A DNA stretch of 64,000 nucleotides from the NCBI GenBank assembly GCA_905480395.1, contig CAJQQE010000012.1:1-64000 (forward strand), given 5' to 3'. The position numbers and the translations under genes are program-made. The DNA comes from an uncultured Phycisphaerales bacterium. GTDB taxonomy: Bacteria > Planctomycetota > Phycisphaerae > Phycisphaerales > SM1A02. Positions within the stretch are counted from its first letter, which is position 1, and each line of letters begins with the position of its first letter. Positions 53,085 to 62,859 of this stretch are shown one piece after another. The notes beneath the pieces were generated by a model, which saw nothing but the letters and a program-made list of their open reading frames with translations, had not been told where the DNA came from and did not search any database.

Positions 53085-55142
53085 ATGGGAGCGTTCCACG
53101 TGCAGAAGCAATTGAAAATGGGCCTGCTGACCGGATTGGTGTGCACGATCGTCGCGGCATCTCCATCCCGCGGGCAGGATGCACCGGCAAATCTCCCGGC
53201 GGATTCTCAGGCTCCCGGGCAGAAGCCAACCGCGGCAGCCCCGATCCCTCCCTGGCCGGTGCTTCTCGGTGCGAGAGTGATGCTCTGCGAGCGCAATCGG
53301 CCAGTCGCGTCCCGCGTGGTTTTGGTTCCAGATGCGGCGACCTACCTCGAGCAGATCTCAAAATGGTCTCCCCTCGGGCAGTGGCCGGTACTCTTCGAGA
53401 ACGACGCTGGCACCTCGCAATTTATTCGCGCCTTCCAGCCCGACGAGATCTGGCGGGTCCCGCCGACCGAGCGTCGCCTGCCCGAAGACCGTGAGCAACG
53501 GCAACGGCTCGCGACGGCGGTCGCCAAGATTTCGTTCGGCGCCACCGATCCACGGATTCCATTCCGCGCGTACTACGAACAACTCGGTTGGCGTCCACCA
53601 GGCTTCGTGGTCACGTCCATGGACGACCCGGCCTGGACCGCTGGGGTCGCGCTGGCCGCAGGTCGAGGACTCCCGCTGGCGTTCATCGAGGGGGATTTTG
53701 GCGGGCCAAACCGGGAACTCTCGGCCACCAAACTCCGCGAACTCGAACTCATGATTCGTGACCGAGCTCGCTCGACGGGTTACGAGTGGTCCGGACTCGG
53801 GGATGGTCTGGATGCGGTAGCCGTTTGCCGGTCCCTTCCCGGTCGTTGTCGAATGAACGTTCCAGAAGCAGCACAGGTCCGACTGCAAGGCCGGGCGCCC
53901 GGTGACGGGCCGTACGCCACGATGGATGCGCTCTGCCGGAACGACGACGGATCCCGTTGGGGGTACGCCGGCTGGATCTTCGGTGCCGAGGGACGGTCGG
54001 CTCTGATGGCGATGAGTTCAATTTTTCTGGACCGCCGGAACATCTGGATGTTCTCGGGTTACGAGAAACAAGGGCAGTGGAACGTGTATGAAGTTTCGAA
54101 GCCGGCCGGCCGCCTCGCCGAACTCGGATACGCATCTCTTTTCTTCGAGACCGGCGACGCGGATCTTGCGTCTTGGATCAGGCTCCTCCGCGGGGCGATT
54201 CCCGCCGACGTCCTTTTTATGAATTCGCACGGTTCGCCTCGGCTCTTTCATCTCAGTGGGAATCAGCGTGCGTACCCCCAAGACATTCCATTCTCGGAGA
54301 AACCACTCGCGCTCCAGATGATCCATTCGTTTTCTCTGAAGCAACCGGCCGCGATCGACACCGTCGGCGGACGTTTTCTCGATCGTGGGGTCTACGCGTA
54401 TGTCGGAAGCGTCGACGAGCCCTATCTGAGCGCCTTCATTCCGCCGGGACTCGCAGTCGAGCGGCTCGCTGCGGGCGTTCCGTTTCTGTTGGCCGGTCGG
54501 TATTGGCCTGGTGGCGGGATGATGAGCGGCGTCTGGAAGATCACGACCATCGGTGATCCCTTCATGCAGGCGATTCCGCCGCAATTGCGAATCATCACGC
54601 CCGCCGTCGACGCGCCAGCCATCGCCGGAGGGGTCAGCCTCTTGGAATCGGCGAAGACCGCGATGACCGCGGCGAAGACTGATCCGATGCAGGGCGCAGA
54701 GGCCATCCGTTTGCTCGAACTGCTCGGCCGCGACCTGATCGCGACGCAGGTTTGGAAGAATATCGAGTCGTCGGATGATCAGCCGGCGATCGCAGCCGCG
54801 GCCGCGGAAGTGATTGGGCCACTGTTCCGCGAGAAGGACTGGCCTGATTTTCTCGAGGCCTACCGTCGCCTCCCCCGCGAATCGCGCGATCGGGATGCCA
54901 GAGACATGCTCTGGCATCTGGCAACGCCGCGTTTGAACAGCATCTCCGACCCCGACACCATCGCCTTCCTGTCCGCGGAGGTTCGCTTGCCGACGCCCGC
55001 AGTGGATCTGGAGCGATTGATGCCGCATCTCGATCGGGTACTGGGAAGCGGGGCCGGCCGGGCCGCGGTGCAGCGTGCCCTCGAGGCTGAGGGGAACGCA
55101 TCGTCTCGAAAGGCGTTGCAAGCGTTGCTCATTAAGAAGTGA
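53085..55142 (+). CDS. Secreted protein of unknown function with a C25-peptidase-like region
   Basis: A 685-residue exported protein (signal peptide about residues 12-30; SD AGAGGA 6 bases before the ATG). The middle, about residues 360-490, has FMNSHGSPRLFHL, then FLDRGVYAYVGSVDEP and ITTIGDPFM. This order loosely recalls caspase-like C25 (gingipain) or TIGR03790-type proteins, where a His-Gly motif is followed by a GDP segment; no catalytic Cys can be assigned. The last 160 residues are helical and HEAT-like. It may be in the glp transcription unit but its function is unknown. It is convergent with the SGNH gene. Confidence 0.6.
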   Translation: MGAFHVQKQLKMGLLTGLVCTIVAASPSRGQDAPANLPADSQAPGQKPTAAAPIPPWPVLLGARVMLCERNRPVASRVVLVPDAATYLEQISKWSPLGQWPVLFENDAGTSQFIRAFQPDEIWRVPPTERRLPEDREQRQRLATAVAKISFGATDPRIPFRAYYEQLGWRPPGFVVTSMDDPAWTAGVALAAGRGLPLAFIEGDFGGPNRELSATKLRELELMIRDRARSTGYEWSGLGDGLDAVAVCRSLPGRCRMNVPEAAQVRLQGRAPGDGPYATMDALCRNDDGSRWGYAGWIFGAEGRSALMAMSSIFLDRRNIWMFSGYEKQGQWNVYEVSKPAGRLAELGYASLFFETGDADLASWIRLLRGAIPADVLFMNSHGSPRLFHLSGNQRAYPQDIPFSEKPLALQMIHSFSLKQPAAIDTVGGRFLDRGVYAYVGSVDEPYLSAFIPPGLAVERLAAGVPFLLAGRYWPGGGMMSGVWKITTIGDPFMQAIPPQLRIITPAVDAPAIAGGVSLLESAKTAMTAAKTDPMQGAEAIRLLELLGRDLIATQVWKNIESSDDQPAIAAAAAEVIGPLFREKDWPDFLEAYRRLPRESRDRDARDMLWHLATPRLNSISDPDTIAFLSAEVRLPTPAVDLERLMPHLDRVLGSGAGRAAVQRALEAEGNASSRKALQALLIKK

Positions 55143-55170
55143 GGATGACGCCGCGGTTTGGCGATCTCGA

Positions 55171-56124
55171 TCACTCGGTGACCGCAGGCTCATTCGCGAT
55201 CTCGGGCTCGGTCGATTTCGTTCCGGTGACTCGCGTTCGAAGTCGCCGCCGGTCAACTTCGAGGGTTGGTCTGATGGCGGCCAAAGCCGTGTCCGCCGCG
55301 AGGACTTCGTCGATGGCGGCAACCAGCGCGATCAGGCCGTCGAGCGAGGGGTGAAGGCGATCGGGGAGGATCAGCGTCTTGGCGTCGGCGACGGTCCAGG
55401 TTTGTCCGGCAATGTCAAAGGACGCTCCTCTGCGGAGTTGCTCGATCAACTCCCGTAACGGGAAGAATCTGGCATTCGGTCGAGCTGCCACCCACGCCCG
55501 GATCCGATCATTCGCACGCTGCTGTGCTTCTGAAGACGGGATCTGGCTCTTTCGGAGCATTCGTCCTTCGGCGCTCGACATGTCCGGGATGTCACCAACC
55601 AGAATTGGCCCGGTGATGCGATCAAGCTGGGCGAGGCCGACCTCGAGGAGTGCGAGTCGATCCTCGACGGTTCGAATTCGGGCGCTCTCAACGCCGACGG
55701 ATCCGAAGGTGAACCAAAATAGATAGTCGATGGCAAGGGTGAGATCTGGTTTCGATTGGATCGCACGATTGACCAGCCGCGTGCCGATCCCGGTGGGATT
55801 CGAAAAGAACGCCGCGGTGCCGAGATCGATGGTCACCACTTGTTCGCCACTGGCGATTCGTAGGAGTTTGGCGAGGGACATCCCTGACGGGCTCGCACCG
55901 GGGTCGTCTTGGCGAGTGAAGTAGACCCCGTAGCCGGCGGAGGCGCTGGCGCCGATGGTGGCGATTCGGGAGATTCGTTTGGTGGGCTCAGCGGCGTTGG
56001 ATTCAACGGCCGGGGTCGGAGGTGGGGTGGTCTGACCCGACGCGACGGAGGTCAACCAGCTGCCGGTGAAGAGCGCGAGCCCCAGAAAAAAATGCGTCAA
56101 ACGATGAGAGGTCGATTCGGCCAT
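55171..56124 (-). CDS. Secreted SGNH/GDSL-like hydrolase
   Basis: A 317-residue protein with a signal peptide (FFLGLALFTGSWLTSVASG). IGASASAGYG holds the likely nucleophile Ser (block I) and DRLHPSLDGLIAL the Asp-x-x-His (block V). Blocks II and III are less clear, so activity is probable but not certain. SGNH enzymes are esterases or acyl-transferases. The ATG at 56124 is preferred because GGAG lies upstream; a start at 56148 is possible. Confidence 0.65.
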   Translation of the reverse strand: MAESTSHRLTHFFLGLALFTGSWLTSVASGQTTPPPTPAVESNAAEPTKRISRIATIGASASAGYGVYFTRQDDPGASPSGMSLAKLLRIASGEQVVTIDLGTAAFFSNPTGIGTRLVNRAIQSKPDLTLAIDYLFWFTFGSVGVESARIRTVEDRLALLEVGLAQLDRITGPILVGDIPDMSSAEGRMLRKSQIPSSEAQQRANDRIRAWVAARPNARFFPLRELIEQLRRGASFDIAGQTWTVADAKTLILPDRLHPSLDGLIALVAAIDEVLAADTALAAIRPTLEVDRRRLRTRVTGTKSTEPEIANEPAVTE

Positions 56125-56280
56125 TGAAGGCTTCTCCGCTTCGATCATCCTTCGGCTCCAGTCCGGAGCCCAGTTCGATTCTGAAAGAAACTGCTGGCGA
56201 GCCCATCAAACGTCAGAGCGCTGGTCCCGCGGAATCAGGCTTTGTTGCCGCCGCGCCGCGGGTAAGAAAAGGCGAGTGCG

Positions 56281-57234
56281 TCAGACCGGGACTTCGAGTC
56301 CGAGTGCCTTGGCCATGGTGGAGCCGAGGTCGGCGGGGCTTTCCGCAACGTCGACGCCGCAAGCCTTGAAAGCCGCAATCTTGGCATCCGCGGTGTCTTC
56401 TTCGCCACCGATGATGGCACCGGCATGTCCCATCCGCTTTCCAGGAGGGGCCGTCCGGCCTGCGATGAAGGCCGCGACCGGCTTCTTGGCGTGTTCCTTG
56501 ATCCAGTGGGCGGCCTCGATCTCGTCGGTGCCGCCGATCTCGCCGATCACGATCATGCCGTCGGTTTCGGAATCACCTTCGAAACGTTCGATGAGATCGA
56601 TGAAGCCGGTTCCTCGGACGGGATCGCCGCCGATTCCCACGCAGGTGCTCTGTCCGATCCCGAGCACCGACGTCTGCCAGACGGCTTCGTAAGTGAGGGT
56701 TCCCGAGCGGCTGATGACTCCAACGGCCTTGCCCGTGGAGGCGTCGGCCTTGGCGGTATGGATGTAACCCGGCATGATGCCGATCTTGCAGCCACCTTCA
56801 AAGACGGTATCGGGGCCTTCGCCAGAGACGCGTCGGCCCGGCGTGATGACTCCGGGACAGTTTGGTCCAATCAGGACCGACTCGGGGTAGTTGCGGAGGA
56901 TGGACTTCACCCGCACCATGTCTTGGACTGGAATTCCCTCGGTGATCGCGCAGATCACCCGAATGCCCGCTTCGGCGGCTTCGAGGATCGCATCCGCCGC
57001 GAACGGCGGTGGGACGAAGATCATCGTGGCCTCGGCGCCAGTGCTCTCAACGGCCTCACGGACCGTATCGAAGATCGGCAGGCCGTTGGCGTCGTGCGTC
57101 CCGCCCTTGCCGGGGGTGACTCCACCCGCCATCTTCGTGCCGTAGGCCAGGCAGCCCTTGGTGTGGAAGGCGCCGGTAGAGCCGGTGATGCCTTGGCAAA
57201 GAACGTTCGTATTTCCGTTGATGAGAATGGCCAT
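56281..57234 (-). CDS. sucD: Succinyl-CoA synthetase, alpha subunit
   Basis: A 317-residue TCA-cycle enzyme subunit that binds CoA and carries the phospho-His. [28 protein letters not shown] and the phosphorylated His in [10 protein letters not shown] are present. The sequence is longer than E. coli SucD (289) because of a few internal insertions. The ATG at 57234 matches the family start ([15 protein letters not shown]). The beta subunit gene sucC, usually adjacent, is not in the window. Confidence 0.93.
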   Translation of the reverse strand: MAILINGNTNVLCQGITGSTGAFHTKGCLAYGTKMAGGVTPGKGGTHDANGLPIFDTVREAVESTGAEATMIFVPPPFAADAILEAAEAGIRVICAITEGIPVQDMVRVKSILRNYPESVLIGPNCPGVITPGRRVSGEGPDTVFEGGCKIGIMPGYIHTAKADASTGKAVGVISRSGTLTYEAVWQTSVLGIGQSTCVGIGGDPVRGTGFIDLIERFEGDSETDGMIVIGEIGGTDEIEAAHWIKEHAKKPVAAFIAGRTAPPGKRMGHAGAIIGGEEDTADAKIAAFKACGVDVAESPADLGSTMAKALGLEVPV

Positions 57235-57377
57235 AGACTCGCAAGGATAGCGGATTCCAGGCTCAATTCCGAGGGAATGGAAGGGGATTCCCCGAAAGGC
57301 GAAGGCCAGCTTGACGGTCTGACAAACCGCTCGAGGGGGAGAAGTCGTCGCTGGTCCCGGGCGGGCTTCGCGTTCCC

Positions 57378-57383
57378 TAGAAT
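57378..57383 (+). promoter_or_regulatory. -10 box of purM
   Basis: TAGAAT (five of six consensus positions) ends 8 bases before the purM ATG. A GGAG (57385-57388) lies between them, so the transcript could be leaderless or have a very short leader. Confidence 0.4.
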
Positions 57384-57391
57384 TGGAGTCC

Positions 57392-58522
57392 ATGTCACCT
57401 GCCCAAGGCCCCAACATCATCCCTGCGTCGGACCCTTCAGAGTCCTCCGATCCCACCACGGGGGGAATGACCTATGCCGGTGCCGGTGTCGATATCGACG
57501 CGGGTGACGAGGTCGTCGATCGAATCAAGCCAGTACTCAAGCGAACCCATGGTCCACGGGTCATGGGGCTGCACGGTGCATTCGCCGGCATGTTCCGGCT
57601 CGACTACAACGAGAGCCTCTTCAAGCGGAACTACAAGGATCCGGTGCTGGTCGCCTGCACCGATGGCGTCGGTACCAAGGTCATGCTCGCGATCGAGATG
57701 AACCGCCTCGACACGATCGGCATCGACTGTGTGGCGATGAACGTCAACGACTTGATCGTGCAGGGCGCCGAACCGCTGTTCTTTCTTGACTACCTCGGAC
57801 TCTCCAACGTCGATCCCTCGAAGACTGCAGACATCATCGAAAGCGTCGCGAGAGGGTGCGAGATCTCAGGATGTGCCTTGATCGGCGGCGAGTGTTCGGA
57901 GATGCCCGACATTTACAAGCCGGGCGACTTCGACATTGCGGGGTTTGCCGTCGGCGTGGTCGAACTCGCAAGGGCCACGGATTCCACCCGGATCGAACCG
58001 GGCGACATGGTGCTCGGTCTCGCGTCGAGCGGTGTGCATTCGAACGGATACACGCTGGTCCGACGGATCATCGAGGCCAAGGGGCTTGACCTCGGCGCCA
58101 CCTACCCGGATCTCGAATCGGATCGAACCCTCGGCGACCTCCTGCTCGAACCGACCCGCATCTACGCGAAGTCGATCGTCTCGCTGCTCCGAGGCTACAC
58201 CGTCAAGAAAGTTGTCACCGGGATGGCTCACATCACGGGTGGCGGTCTGCCAGGCAACCTGAACCGGGCGCTCCCCGCCGACATGGATGCCCTCGTCGAT
58301 CGGTCTTCCTGGACGGTTCCGCCGCTTTTCGACTTCCTGCAGAAGCACGGCGACATCGCCTCCGACGAGATGGACCGCGTCTTCAACATGGGCGTGGGGT
58401 ACTGCCTCATCGTGCGTCCGACCTTTGCGGATGCCGTGGCTCGGAAGCTTGAGAAATCGGGCGAAACGGTCTTCCGGATGGGCAAGATCGTCGCCGGCTC
58501 GGGCGCCGTTCGATATCAGTGA
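57392..58522 (+). CDS. purM: Phosphoribosylformylglycinamidine cyclo-ligase (AIR synthetase)
   Basis: A 376-residue enzyme of purine synthesis that closes the imidazole ring of AIR using [35 protein letters not shown] and [11 protein letters not shown] are conserved. About 30 extra N-terminal residues precede the usual start. The ATG at 57392 is chosen over a TTG three codons upstream. It is divergent from sucD. Confidence 0.95.
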   Translation: MSPAQGPNIIPASDPSESSDPTTGGMTYAGAGVDIDAGDEVVDRIKPVLKRTHGPRVMGLHGAFAGMFRLDYNESLFKRNYKDPVLVACTDGVGTKVMLAIEMNRLDTIGIDCVAMNVNDLIVQGAEPLFFLDYLGLSNVDPSKTADIIESVARGCEISGCALIGGECSEMPDIYKPGDFDIAGFAVGVVELARATDSTRIEPGDMVLGLASSGVHSNGYTLVRRIIEAKGLDLGATYPDLESDRTLGDLLLEPTRIYAKSIVSLLRGYTVKKVVTGMAHITGGGLPGNLNRALPADMDALVDRSSWTVPPLFDFLQKHGDIASDEMDRVFNMGVGYCLIVRPTFADAVARKLEKSGETVFRMGKIVAGSGAVRYQ

Positions 58523-58680
58523 CGTTCGAGCCTACAGATCATGAGACCTGTAGCGCTGCTCAAAGGCGTTTGATCTGGGACATCGCTCAACGCATGAATT
58601 CCATTTTGACCCTCAAAGGGTTGGTTGGCTCATTGATCAGCCGCATCCACGCTCACCGCCACGCGTTGGGACGCCAGACG

Positions 58681-59229
58681 TCACTCGCCACCCGTTTTCC
58701 AGTTCCGCCGCTGCTTCTTGTCGCTGGCGACGCGCTTGGCCTTCAGCCGGCGTTCCTTCGAACCTCGGGAGGGCTTGGTCTTCTTCCGGGTCTTGGGGCG
58801 GGTGGTGGCCGCCTCCACCACTGATCGAAGTCTGGCGAGGCACGCGGCCCGATTGTCGAGTTGGCTGCTGGTGTCGTCCGCGGTGATCAAAATCTCCTCC
58901 GAGGCCGTCAGGTAGCGACCCGCGATCGAGCGGAGTCTCTCGAAGTGCTCGGGTCGGAAGTTTCGAATTGCCGCGAGGGCGAGACGAAGCTCTGCCTTGG
59001 TGGAGACCTTATTGACGTTCTGGCCGCCGGGGCCTCCAGATCGGGCGAAAGACCAACGAAGATCACCCGGCAGGGTCCAGACGCCATTACCAAATCGGAT
59101 CGCGTTCTCGGGTCTCACCGGCCGGGCGGGAGGCTTGGATCCTCGATCAAACCGACGCGGATCAAGACCGTGGTGGTCACTTCCGTTCGGTTTCTGGCGG
59201 TCGGGATTTGGTTCCGGTGATCCGGGCAT
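58681..59229 (-). CDS. arfB: Alternative ribosome-rescue factor ArfB
   Basis: This 182-residue peptidyl-tRNA hydrolase frees ribosomes stalled without a stop codon. The GGQ motif lies at residues 68-70 (SGGPGGQNVNK), and the C-terminus is a basic tail that enters the mRNA channel (KPSRGSKERRLKAKR). Compared with E. coli ArfB (140 aa) it has about 40 extra N-terminal residues that look disordered. An AAGGA SD is present. Confidence 0.92.
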   Translation of the reverse strand: MPGSPEPNPDRQKPNGSDHHGLDPRRFDRGSKPPARPVRPENAIRFGNGVWTLPGDLRWSFARSGGPGGQNVNKVSTKAELRLALAAIRNFRPEHFERLRSIAGRYLTASEEILITADDTSSQLDNRAACLARLRSVVEAATTRPKTRKKTKPSRGSKERRLKAKRVASDKKQRRNWKTGGE

Positions 59230-59301
59230 GGGTGGCGTCCTTGGCGGTCATTCTACTCGTCGGGGTACCCTTTCCCATCCCCGCCTCCTTGTGGAATCGA
59301 C

Positions 59302-60240
59302 ATGTCACCTCAACGCCGCCATCTTGAATCGATTCGCTTGATCATTCCGCTGCTCGGAAGTCTGGCCATGGTCTCGCCGGCGGCCATGGGACAGTCCGCG
59401 GAATCAGAGTCGGCACCGCCGCTGGATGTTGACGCGCTCTCGGTACTGAACGAGCGTCCAGTGCTCGATGTGACGCTCGGAATCTGGTTCCCGAGGCTCG
59501 AAGGGACGATCGACATCGGCCCCAACGGCACCAAGCTTGATGCCGGTAATGATCTTTCCCTCGATGATTCGCAGGCGATCTTTAACGGTGAGGCGCGGGT
59601 TCAGGCCGGACGTTGGGAGTTTCTGCTCGGTGGCTACGTGGTCAACGCCACTGGAAACGCCGCGTTGACCGGCCCGGCGAGAATCGGTGGACTCTTCGCG
59701 CCCGCCGGGACCACGGTCGACAGTTCCGTCGACGTCTGGTCGATCACCGGCGAGGTCGCGTACTCGATCTTCACGCCGTTCCACGATCGCCGTTTCGCAT
59801 GGTCAGACCCGGTCGATCGCTCGAAGGGGAATCGTACGAGCGACGGACGACGGATCCTTGATTTTCGGTTTGAGATCTTATTTGGCACGCGATTCATCAA
59901 CATCGAACAACAGTACGACCTTGCGGGAATTGGAACGGTCGGTGCTAACAACACCTGGGTCTCGCCATATTTAGGCGTGGGCATCGAAGTCGATTGGGAT
60001 ACGCGGGCGACGTTTGGTTTTCTGGACCGCATTGGTTTCGATGTGACTGCAGGCTGGGGCCCGGCGTTCGGAGGAGGTAACTCAAGCCTCACCATTCGCG
60101 TCGACGGCGCGTTCTACGTCACGCGGGACCTCGCCCTCACCCTTGGTTATCGCTTGAATGATTTCAACTTAGTGCGAGACGAAGCAGCGTTCGACGGTGG
60201 GCTTCAGGGGCTGTTCGCGGGAGTTCGCTACACATGGTAA
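59302..60240 (+). CDS. Putative outer-membrane beta-barrel protein
   Basis: A 312-residue protein with a signal peptide (LIIPLLGSLAMVSPAAMG). The mature part alternates polar and aromatic residues in short strands (WEFLLGGYVVN, WVSPYLGVGIEVDWD, ALTLGYRLNDF) and ends in a strand with terminal Trp (GVRYTW), the usual barrel-insertion signal. No named family is recognised. Its stop overlaps the next gene's start by 7 bases, so the pair is coupled. Confidence 0.65.
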   Translation: MSPQRRHLESIRLIIPLLGSLAMVSPAAMGQSAESESAPPLDVDALSVLNERPVLDVTLGIWFPRLEGTIDIGPNGTKLDAGNDLSLDDSQAIFNGEARVQAGRWEFLLGGYVVNATGNAALTGPARIGGLFAPAGTTVDSSVDVWSITGEVAYSIFTPFHDRRFAWSDPVDRSKGNRTSDGRRILDFRFEILFGTRFINIEQQYDLAGIGTVGANNTWVSPYLGVGIEVDWDTRATFGFLDRIGFDVTAGWGPAFGGGNSSLTIRVDGAFYVTRDLALTLGYRLNDFNLVRDEAAFDGGLQGLFAGVRYTW

Positions 60241-61172
60241 ATCCAGAGGAATCAAAACCTGAGCCAGGCCGTCGGACGGGGAAGTTCCTGCGGGCCAAGC
60301 TCCGGCATTCGATTTTCACGTTGGGGGCGAATCGCTTGAGCGGGGGTCGGTTGCTGGCAACCCACCTTGCGAAGTCGCTGGTGGTCCGGGAGTTTGAAGT
60401 GACGATGCCCGGCTGGCCACGAGCCTGGGATGGACTTCGAATCGGACATTTCAGCGATCTGCATTTCGGTGATCTCATGCCGGTCGACCGGGGCCTCGAG
60501 GTCATTGACTTGCTGGGTGCCAGACAGCCGGATCTGATTGCGTTCACTGGTGACATGGTCGATCTTGAGTGCGAGGGCGTCGAACCACTCTTTGAGCGGA
60601 TGGTCGCGATCGACGCGCCGCTGGGCGCGATGATGGTCATGGGGAATCACGATCTCCTCGACGATGGCGATCGGGTGCGATCGATGGCGAAATCCGCCGG
60701 GGTGCGGCTGCTCGAAGACGAAGCGATTTCGTTGTCTCGCGATTCGGTCGTGCTCCCGCACGTCGGACGAGGCGAAAAGGGCGCTCAGGCAGATCATCCG
60801 CTGGTGGTGGCCGGGGTTGACTGGGATGGATCGGTCAGCGGGCTGGCCCGTCGCATGGAGACCGTCGCGCCCGTCAATCCGACCCTGCTTCTGGCCCACA
60901 ACCCGAAGGCCTTTCTCCCCGCGAGTCGGAAGGGCATTCCATTGACTCTGGCAGGACATACCCACGGTGGGCAGATCGCGACGCCGAAACTGCCGGGGGT
61001 GAATCTCGCCCTCGCCCATCGCCACAGTGCCGGCTTTTATCACCGTGATATGAGCACGTTATTCGTGACGGTTGGTACCGGAAGTTGGTTTCCGCTCCGC
61101 GTTCACTGCCCCGCCGAGGTGGTGGTGTTGACTTGCCGGAGCGGCGAAACCGGGGTTCGCGACATCAAGTGA
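60234..61172 (+). CDS. Metallophosphoesterase (YkuE/YaeI-like)
   Basis: A 312-residue protein with the calcineurin-fold motifs: GHFSDLHFGD, FTGDMVDLE, GNHDLLDD, LLAHNPKAF and GHTHGGQIATPKLPG. YaeI/YkuE relatives act on lipid-linked or UDP-linked substrates at the membrane. A basic N-terminus (KFLRAKLRHSIFTLG) may attach it to the inner membrane. It is coupled to the barrel gene. Confidence 0.85.
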   Translation: MVNPEESKPEPGRRTGKFLRAKLRHSIFTLGANRLSGGRLLATHLAKSLVVREFEVTMPGWPRAWDGLRIGHFSDLHFGDLMPVDRGLEVIDLLGARQPDLIAFTGDMVDLECEGVEPLFERMVAIDAPLGAMMVMGNHDLLDDGDRVRSMAKSAGVRLLEDEAISLSRDSVVLPHVGRGEKGAQADHPLVVAGVDWDGSVSGLARRMETVAPVNPTLLLAHNPKAFLPASRKGIPLTLAGHTHGGQIATPKLPGVNLALAHRHSAGFYHRDMSTLFVTVGTGSWFPLRVHCPAEVVVLTCRSGETGVRDIK

Positions 61173-61200
61173 TGGGGTCGAGGCTTCGATCTTGGTTCGG

Positions 61201-62676
61201 TTACCCGCGGCCGTGCATGCCGAGCATCTCGAAGAGGTTGTGGACGTGCTCGAGCCGGGTACGAGTCTGGCCGATTGAGACGCGGATCACGTACTGACCA
61301 TCGAACTTCGTATGGCTGAGCAACGCCTCGCCACTCGCGTTGATCGCTTCGAGCACCGCTTGGGTTCGTTCGTCGCCATCTCGATGGCGAATGCAGACCA
61401 GCGAGATGGGTGACGGGGCGCAGCGGATCCAGTCGGGGTCGGCGTCGATCATGTCCGCGAATTCCTGGGCGATCGCGATGTGCTCTCGAAGCGCCGTGCG
61501 GAGGCCTTCGAGCCCATAGTGGCGGAAGACCAACCAGAGTTTGAGGGCGCGGAATCGTCGCCCGAGGGGGACTTGCCAGTCGCGGTAGTCGATGACCTTG
61601 CCGCTCTCGCTCGGGGCGGTGCGAAGATACTCCGGCATGATGCCCAGCGCGCGGGTGAGTGCTTTTCGGTCCGCGACCCAGAAGAGATCACAATCGAAAT
61701 TCGTAAAGAGCCACTTGTGCGGGTTCACGCAGATCGAATCGCAATGCTCGGCGCCGTCGAGTACCCAGCGGAATTCCGGACAGATGGCCGCAACGCCGAA
61801 CATCGCCCCGTCGAGGTGCAACCAGGCGCCATGCTTGCGGGTGATTTTCGAGATCGCGGCGGTGTCGTCGATGGCCCCGCTGGAGGTCGTGCCGCAGGTC
61901 GTGCAGACGTAGAAGGGAATGCGACCTGCCGCCGCGTCCTCGTCCATCAGGCGTTCGAGCTCGTCGGGCCGCATCGCGAGCGTTTCGGGATCACTTGCGA
62001 CCAATCGGAGGTTCGCCCGGCCCAGGCCGGCCATGCCGCACGCCTTCTCGACCGAGGAGTGTGCGTGCTCGCTGGTGTACGCGATGAGCGGCGGACAGGC
62101 ACTGACGCCCTCACGTCCGGCAACGCCGTCGGTGGCCCGTTCTCGGGCCGCGAGTAACGCGCAGAACGTCGCGCTGCTGGCGGTGTCTTGAATCACCCCG
62201 CCGCCGACGCAGTCTGATGAACCATCGCCATCGCGAGGCCCGGTTCGGAAGCGGTCGGGAAGACCAAACGCGTCGAGCGCCCAGTCCATCATCAACGATT
62301 CGAGTTCGGTGCACGCCGGACTGGTCGCCCAGATCATGCCTTGCGTGCCGAGCCCCGCGGCGAGGAGTTCGCCGAGGATGGAAGGGAAGGAATGGTTGCA
62401 GGGAAAGTAGGCGAACCAGTTTGGGCTCTGCCAATGCGTGAGTCCGGGAACGATCTTCTCGTCCATGACCTCGAAGAGATCGTCAAGCGAAGATCCGGTC
62501 TCCGGCGGGGTGGCGGGAAAGGAACGCCGGATGTCGCCAGGTTCGGCCCGCGAGGCGACCGGAAGGGTCTCCGCGCGATCGAGGTACTTCGTGATCCACC
62601 GGAGGGCCTCGCTGCCGAGTCGCTCGAAGGTTTCAGGATCAAGATGGGGGTCGGTTCGGTTCGGTTCGTGGTGCAT
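61201..62676 (-). CDS. PLP-dependent aromatic/aspartate-type decarboxylase (group II)
   Basis: A 491-residue enzyme of the aromatic-L-amino-acid decarboxylase family (DDC, tyrosine decarboxylase). SPNWFAYFPCNHSFPSILGE matches the substrate-site segment, and PLP-binding Lys321 lies in VNPHKWLFTNFDC; the His stacking on PLP lies in EHAHSSVEKA. Products would be amines such as tyramine, tryptamine or phenylethylamine. Residues of the mobile loop are less clear, so the substrate is uncertain. TAGCAT 8 bases before the ATG suggests a leaderless transcript. It is convergent with the phosphoesterase gene. Confidence 0.88.
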   Translation of the reverse strand: MHHEPNRTDPHLDPETFERLGSEALRWITKYLDRAETLPVASRAEPGDIRRSFPATPPETGSSLDDLFEVMDEKIVPGLTHWQSPNWFAYFPCNHSFPSILGELLAAGLGTQGMIWATSPACTELESLMMDWALDAFGLPDRFRTGPRDGDGSSDCVGGGVIQDTASSATFCALLAARERATDGVAGREGVSACPPLIAYTSEHAHSSVEKACGMAGLGRANLRLVASDPETLAMRPDELERLMDEDAAAGRIPFYVCTTCGTTSSGAIDDTAAISKITRKHGAWLHLDGAMFGVAAICPEFRWVLDGAEHCDSICVNPHKWLFTNFDCDLFWVADRKALTRALGIMPEYLRTAPSESGKVIDYRDWQVPLGRRFRALKLWLVFRHYGLEGLRTALREHIAIAQEFADMIDADPDWIRCAPSPISLVCIRHRDGDERTQAVLEAINASGEALLSHTKFDGQYVIRVSIGQTRTRLEHVHNLFEMLGMHGRG

Positions 62677-62684
62677 ACCCCCGC

Positions 62685-62690
62685 ATGCTA
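62685..62690 (-). promoter_or_regulatory. -10-like box for the decarboxylase
   Basis: TAGCAT on the minus strand ends 8 bases before the ATG at 62676. No SD is present. Confidence 0.4.
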
Positions 62691-62717
62691 CGCGGGTCGG
62701 TGCCGTTCGTAACGGGA

Positions 62718-62753
62718 ATGAAAAAGCGGCGTCGCCCGAAGGCGATCGCCGCT
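62718..62753 (-). terminator. Terminator of the M3 peptidase gene with UUCG tetraloop
   Basis: A 12-13 bp stem (62725-62736 with 62741-62753, one bulge) closed by a UUCG loop when read on the minus strand, followed by TTTTT. It is 107 bases past the peptidase stop. UUCG closed by C and G is an unusually stable loop. Confidence 0.85.
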
Positions 62754-62859
62754 ACTGGCGGCATTTCTGCCCCCATTGCACCAGTTCACTTGAAGATAAC
62801 GGCGAAGTCGTCGTGATTCCAAAAAAACGGGCAGTTTGTCGACTTCTGTCGTGACCGGT

